Positions 32,401-33,963 of a stretch of 33,963 nucleotides of DNA are shown piece by piece. Position numbers and translations under genes: made by a program. The notes under the pieces were generated by a model, which saw only the letters and a list, made by a program, of their open reading frames with translations, made no database searches and was not told the origin of the DNA. Numbering within the stretch: the stretch's first letter is position 1; the number at the start of each line of letters is the position of its first letter. Source of the DNA: Oscillospiraceae bacterium (GTDB lineage: Bacteria > Bacillota > Clostridia > Oscillospirales > CAG-382); NCBI GenBank assembly GCA_015064945.1, contig SVRF01000022.1, positions 1 to 33,963 on the forward strand, read 5' to 3'.

Positions 32401-32706
32401 GCAAGAGAATACGGTATAAAATCTTATAATGTTTTGAAAAAACAACTAAAGGGGACTGGTTTAGAAGCGCATCACATAATAGAACAGAGACTTGCAAAAT
32501 CTTTACATCTTGATCCAAATAAGATGTTAAGCGTAGCCGTTACTGTAGAAGAACATCGAGCGTTTACAAAAGCTTGGCGTGACGCTATTAAATACGGAAC
32601 TAATTATGATCAAGTATCGGTAACACAGGTTTATTTGCACGCAACCGAAATTTACAGAGAGTATCCTGAGTTGCTTGAAGCTGTAAGAAAAACATTGTTG
32701 AATTAA
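26431..32706 (+). CDS. Secreted RHS-repeat polymorphic toxin with AHH-type nuclease-like tip
   Basis: A 2091-aa exported protein with signal peptide (1 to about 27). Residues about 325-530 resemble a DNRLRE domain (SVVTKAQLELYAHEY, LTYATRPSY). Two blocks of YD/RHS repeats follow (about 636-880 and 1178-1825; e.g. YEYDSLGRLVTATE, YTYDRVGNITQIDENG), interrupted by two CBM4/9-like jelly-roll segments (882-1030 and 1031-1177, NLIKNSSMES and NLLNNGGF). The RHS core (FRYRGYYYDTETGFYYLQSR, about 1830-1890) marks the shell end where such proteins self-cleave to release the tip. The last ~197 residues contain LEAHHIIEQRLAKSL (His2014, His2015), an HNH/EndoVII-like AHH motif, with a conserved-looking VEEHRAFTKAWRDAI. 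The ATG at 26431 follows GAGAGGAAG; a GTG at 26422 is less likely. Contact-dependent antagonism is inferred. Confidence 0.9.
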   Translation: MKGFARILSVFMCMLMVLYVIPAEVYSLKIGASELTSEKIEDTNNVLSTASTEVTALGEDVSKRTASSKTIRMSDGSYRLVQYANEVHYQDEGEWVEYDNSLSLSSNSVILGESSNKDASVFVTTSNPTGLKFGQSTSGNVVSFAEGSNKLEMSIIGANKNVGVVQASRSAELKSADKYEEIITIENYSSSVLYSNVFDNAHIRYTAAGNTVKEDIIVHKKADSYEYSFNFSLTGLNAEQLSDGSIVFTDEDTDAIMYYIPVGYMYDNVGDTSTAVSYNLTQTATGCIVTVTADAEWINDNERDFPVVIDPTLEKSNEYLYYRIKDADVYTNQTSTSMWQAELMHVGVYNGKRYDSLIGVAQQGESESFTVDLFKIPEGSVVTKAQLELYAHEYSGTTTVTLHAVTSDWNHQALTYATRPSYRSIVVDYKKVTAAGTDYTFDFTSVAHEWFEQSNADSNCSRGLLLTTDDNNYVAFATVNYQNAEKCPSITISYRDTKGLDSRWSYNTQSAGAAGAGAVNLFTGNLVFVHDDITTNGEILPLTVSHVYNSHYTSQQYTNVDGDIHTADYTNMKVGKGFKLSVQESVTEKEIDDSIWYIYNDSDGTELYFYNFNGDSEYISEDGYDLSITKSNGIYTMSDSVGNTKKFNSEGKLYEIKDPFGNTRTYNYANGRVISISYKPNGGSNATQLTFIYNSNNALQKIINEQDTSQYVTFSYSATYNGTASSSYSGFLRTITHSKGVGNCSFTYTAAGRLQRVTDTATGNKLFYQYNTSKNYSASYAMIDSVTEETSSATGQKVSFVYGSETTAVRTSGNDDNHGNADDLLTHYVFDDHGRTVSAYSTNLSGTEVYGASNAEYSPTVQGSKKNHTITKDSVSGVPAVNLIKNSSMESTDSWSGYYSGTGYSSTRSTDQKYIGSYSYKLTSTTNKSSGFTERRQNVTLTEGGTYTLSAYVRVQSLDATTGFYLELGGNSSRKIKDNSPVYAQNGWQRISVTAELAAGTHQVRLILQKSIGTVYVDCVQLEKSDGASKYNLLNNGGFIGDLTGWYPTTDIYSGGKAKLKGVPETQVRIYQTVNTNLPITTTFVLSGWAEADSVARRDGKNNFELVAKLNYSDGSSELTNVPFSTDNAELQFASGAVVSKKTDTSLSINNITVYVYYSNNANEAFFDNICLAIEPAQTYLYDDDGNLMSATNAEGNKINAAYSEDGVDILSYTNIVGELYNYTYSSDIPHLLTSVLKLYNGDKFLKTDYEYDSYGNLTKQTDRDMNSGAVTDNITTQSSYDSYGRLLSVTDTLDNTTTYNRNTATELLNYVQDANGHRTGYEYNEVSELLEAVFNDKDKDGTIDTGEEKVEYTYNSKNQLAKIITDSTTYNLSYDSFGNLSTVKAGTNTLASYEYNDNNGKLTKTTYGNNFTVTNVYDNLDRLSQIMYNNAVAYTVSYNGDGAVSKIVDAKSGITTEYEYDSLGRLVTATERETSTNTAVLGTSNFFDSYGRPLFSTYTLPSQHLYYTVGYLPNSSLINRYTAADSTNSLTRTYTYDGLQRVTSVSTQFNDLGTLQESYTYVSDANSTSGLVASYTVGNTTYAYTYDRVGNITQIDENGDVRRLYTYDTMGQLIREYVYPATGSVQQYQYSYDKSGNITQSIYSVGSSNTTYNYTYGNQNWGDLLTNYNGTSISYDAIGNPSKWRNANQLSWQGRNLIALQHTDGSYSAYAYNADGIRTQKGYVNAEGTVGEITAKYTLDGNKIVAEQRGDITLYYLYDDTGSIMGISYGYDTYTFAKNIQGDVIGIYSGGALVAKYEYNAYGQILSITNASGTDISGNASHIANINPFRYRGYYYDTETGFYYLQSRYYDPVVGRFLNADAFVSTGQGILGNNMFAYCGNNPVARIDTNGLFWDIGLDLVSLGHSIYEVWEDPTDPWAWFGFAGDVVDLLPIVTGVGESVKIARTANKVVDAVDTAHDTSKVIDAVDTAHDAIKAIDVATDGFGTLSRAREYGIKSYNVLKKQLKGTGLEAHHIIEQRLAKSLHLDPNKMLSVAVTVEEHRAFTKAWRDAIKYGTNYDQVSVTQVYLHATEIYREYPELLEAVRKTLLN
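32287..32349 (+). repeat. 13-residue tandem repeat in the toxin tip
   Basis: The segment DAVDTAHDTSKVI is followed by DAVDTAHDAIKAI with a 39-bp period. The first 24 nt of each unit differ at only two positions. It lies between the RHS core and the AHH nuclease motif, probably as a helical linker. Confidence 0.8.
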
Positions 32707-32716
32707 AGGAGATATT

Positions 32717-33544
32717 ATGGAAATTAACACGAGAATTTGTTTCGTATCCAAAAACACGCCTGATTTGGTTAAATACCTTGTTTCAAACGGCATTCCATAT
32801 GAAGAGAATTGTATCCTTTCCGTGATAGAGATGTCAGAAAGCGACCCTCATTGGCCTGTTGTTAGGGATATAGCAAAAGCTTATGGGCTGATTTTTCAAT
32901 CGGAAATTATGTATTCAAAGCAAGAGTTGCGTGATGCGGAATGGTTACATATGCGCAGCAAATGGAAATTTGGGTATCCGCAGCCAGAAAACACCTTTGT
33001 GACCGCTTCAACGACTTATTCGGGAGAGTGCTCTGAATGCGGCAGCTGTAAAACACAGGTAGAACCTTTTAGAATAAAAAAAGCACCAAAGTGGGGCAAG
33101 CGAGGGTTTGCAGAACTGTATTGGGTTAACGATGAAATTTTCGTAAGCGAACTTGCAAAAGAAATGCTTTTAAAAGAAAGAATAACGGGTATAACTTTTT
33201 TGAATGTTCTTGACAAAAAAGGAAATGCGGTTCTTGAAGATATTTATCAGCTTGTTGTACAGAATGTTTTGGAAAACGGTTTTTTTGCGTCCCCATTAAG
33301 CGTTAGTGAATATCAAGAATGTTCTCTTTGCGGCACCACAAAGTATGTTATTAGTGGTAGAAGTATGCTCGAGTATAAAAAAAGCATTTTTGAAAATCAA
33401 CCGGATATCGTGAAGACAGGAGATGTGTTTGGATCCGGATACTCTTCAAACAAAATGATCATGGTGCGTCAAAGTGTTTATCAAGCTATAGTCAAGAATA
33501 AAATGGACAGAGCTTTGAGCTTTGAACCGATTTTGCTAAGATGA
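32717..33544 (+). CDS. Candidate immunity protein with two CxxCG motifs
   Basis: A 275-aa protein encoded 10 bp after the RHS toxin gene, with AGGAG before the ATG. This is the usual place for the cognate immunity gene of an RHS tip. No signal peptide or membrane segment, so cytoplasmic, as expected for protection against a nuclease. Two zinc-knuckle-like motifs are seen: CSECG (105-109, followed by SCK) and CSLCG (202-206), with WGKRGFAELYWVNDEIFVSELAKE between them. This recalls double-CXXCG proteins such as the SitI6 immunity family of myxobacteria, but the match is from memory. It looks more AT-rich than the neighbouring RHS core, like the tip, as if toxin and immunity moved as a unit. 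Could also be an unrelated cargo protein. Confidence 0.75.
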   Translation: MEINTRICFVSKNTPDLVKYLVSNGIPYEENCILSVIEMSESDPHWPVVRDIAKAYGLIFQSEIMYSKQELRDAEWLHMRSKWKFGYPQPENTFVTASTTYSGECSECGSCKTQVEPFRIKKAPKWGKRGFAELYWVNDEIFVSELAKEMLLKERITGITFLNVLDKKGNAVLEDIYQLVVQNVLENGFFASPLSVSEYQECSLCGTTKYVISGRSMLEYKKSIFENQPDIVKTGDVFGSGYSSNKMIMVRQSVYQAIVKNKMDRALSFEPILLR

Positions 33545-33605
33545 TTGCAACGCAATCGAAATATTGTTTATGTAAGTTGCGGTTATGATCTGAAATGTCG
33601 AATGA

Positions 33606-33963
33606 TACGGCAATGAAAACTGGGCGACTTGCTTACCAACTACAACGGTACAAGCATCAGCTACGATGCTATCGGCAATCCGTCAAATTGGCGCAACGCC
33701 GCAGCAATAGAGTGGTCGGGCAGGCAGCTTTCAAACTTTGGGCATAACGATGGCACAATAACCGGATACAGCTACAATGCCGATGGTATTCGCACCAAAA
33801 AGACAGTTTACGATACCGGCGGAAGTGTTGTAAGTAGAACTAATTATACCCTTGACGGCAATAAAATCGTAGCAGAAAGCCGCAACGGCACAAATATTTA
33901 TTATCTATACGATGATAAAGGCGCGATAATGGGTATAAGCTACGGCTATGATACCTACACCTT
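33606..33963 (+). pseudogene. Orphan RHS tip cassette (5' end, cut by window edge)
   Basis: There is no start codon or ribosome site. From 33606 the sequence matches the RHS gene interior at about 31398-31760: YGNENW, then LLTNYNGTSISYDAIGNPS, YNADGIRT, YTLDGNKIVAE, YYLYDD and IMGISYGYDTYT. Exact DNA matches include 34 nt (33630-33663 with 31424-31457) and 38 nt (33926-33963 with 31723-31760). A base is missing after the Trp codon (GGGG to GGG, 33621-33624), shifting the frame. This fits a silent RHS tip cassette downstream of a full gene, able to recombine into it. The tip itself lies beyond the window. Confidence 0.85.

Noticed and set aside
1..33963. CRISPR array, insertion sequence or phage genes
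   Set aside because: No regularly spaced direct repeats, transposase, integrase or phage structural gene was seen in any part of the window.

Overview
The window looks like chromosomal DNA of a Gram-positive, low-to-mid GC anaerobic Clostridia member, probably an Oscillospiraceae/Ruminococcaceae-type gut bacterium. The reasons are a type I dockerin, many lipoproteins with Ser/Thr/Glu-rich linkers, strong AGGAGG-type ribosome sites, and several near-consensus sigma-A promoters (TTGACA-N17-TATAAT). The placement is inference from gene content; no marker gene was compared.

Left part (1-7290, minus strand). A lipoprotein operon is read from a promoter inside a 16-bp perfect palindrome near 6000. 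It encodes a 976-aa lipoprotein with a TlpA/thioredoxin domain (CSWC), two further lipoproteins and a secreted cysteine-rich cohesin-like/dockerin protein. The two large lipoproteins share a recurring C-terminal module I cannot name. Above it lies a two-gene unit: a membrane protein with a degenerate zinc ribbon, then trmO.

Middle part (7291-21079). murQ (plus strand) converges on galE-lepA-hemW (minus). Then come secD-secF and a lipoprotein that carries a copy of the SecD periplasmic P1 region, followed by leucine-rich repeats. Next is an operon mtaD-pnp-mtnA-lipid kinase. The first three would convert methylthioadenosine or related nucleosides by deamination, phosphorolysis and sugar isomerisation. 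The lipid kinase gene has a one-base frameshift near its 3' end.

Right part (21080-33963). A divergent promoter region leads to a GHL10-type glycosidase-like gene and a 618-aa lipoprotein. Then come a small minus-strand gene with a PVQDVDDL tail, ruvX (TTG start), a small membrane protein and tRNA-Leu(CAG). After about 780 bp of mostly gene-free DNA comes a polymorphic-toxin locus: a 2091-aa secreted RHS protein with an AHH-type nuclease-like tip, an adjacent candidate immunity gene with two CxxCG knuckles, and the start of an orphan RHS tip cassette, which is cut by the window end.

Most interesting: the SecD-domain/LRR lipoprotein beside secDF, the RHS toxin/immunity/orphan-tip arrangement, and the redox lipoprotein operon with its repeated C-terminal module.
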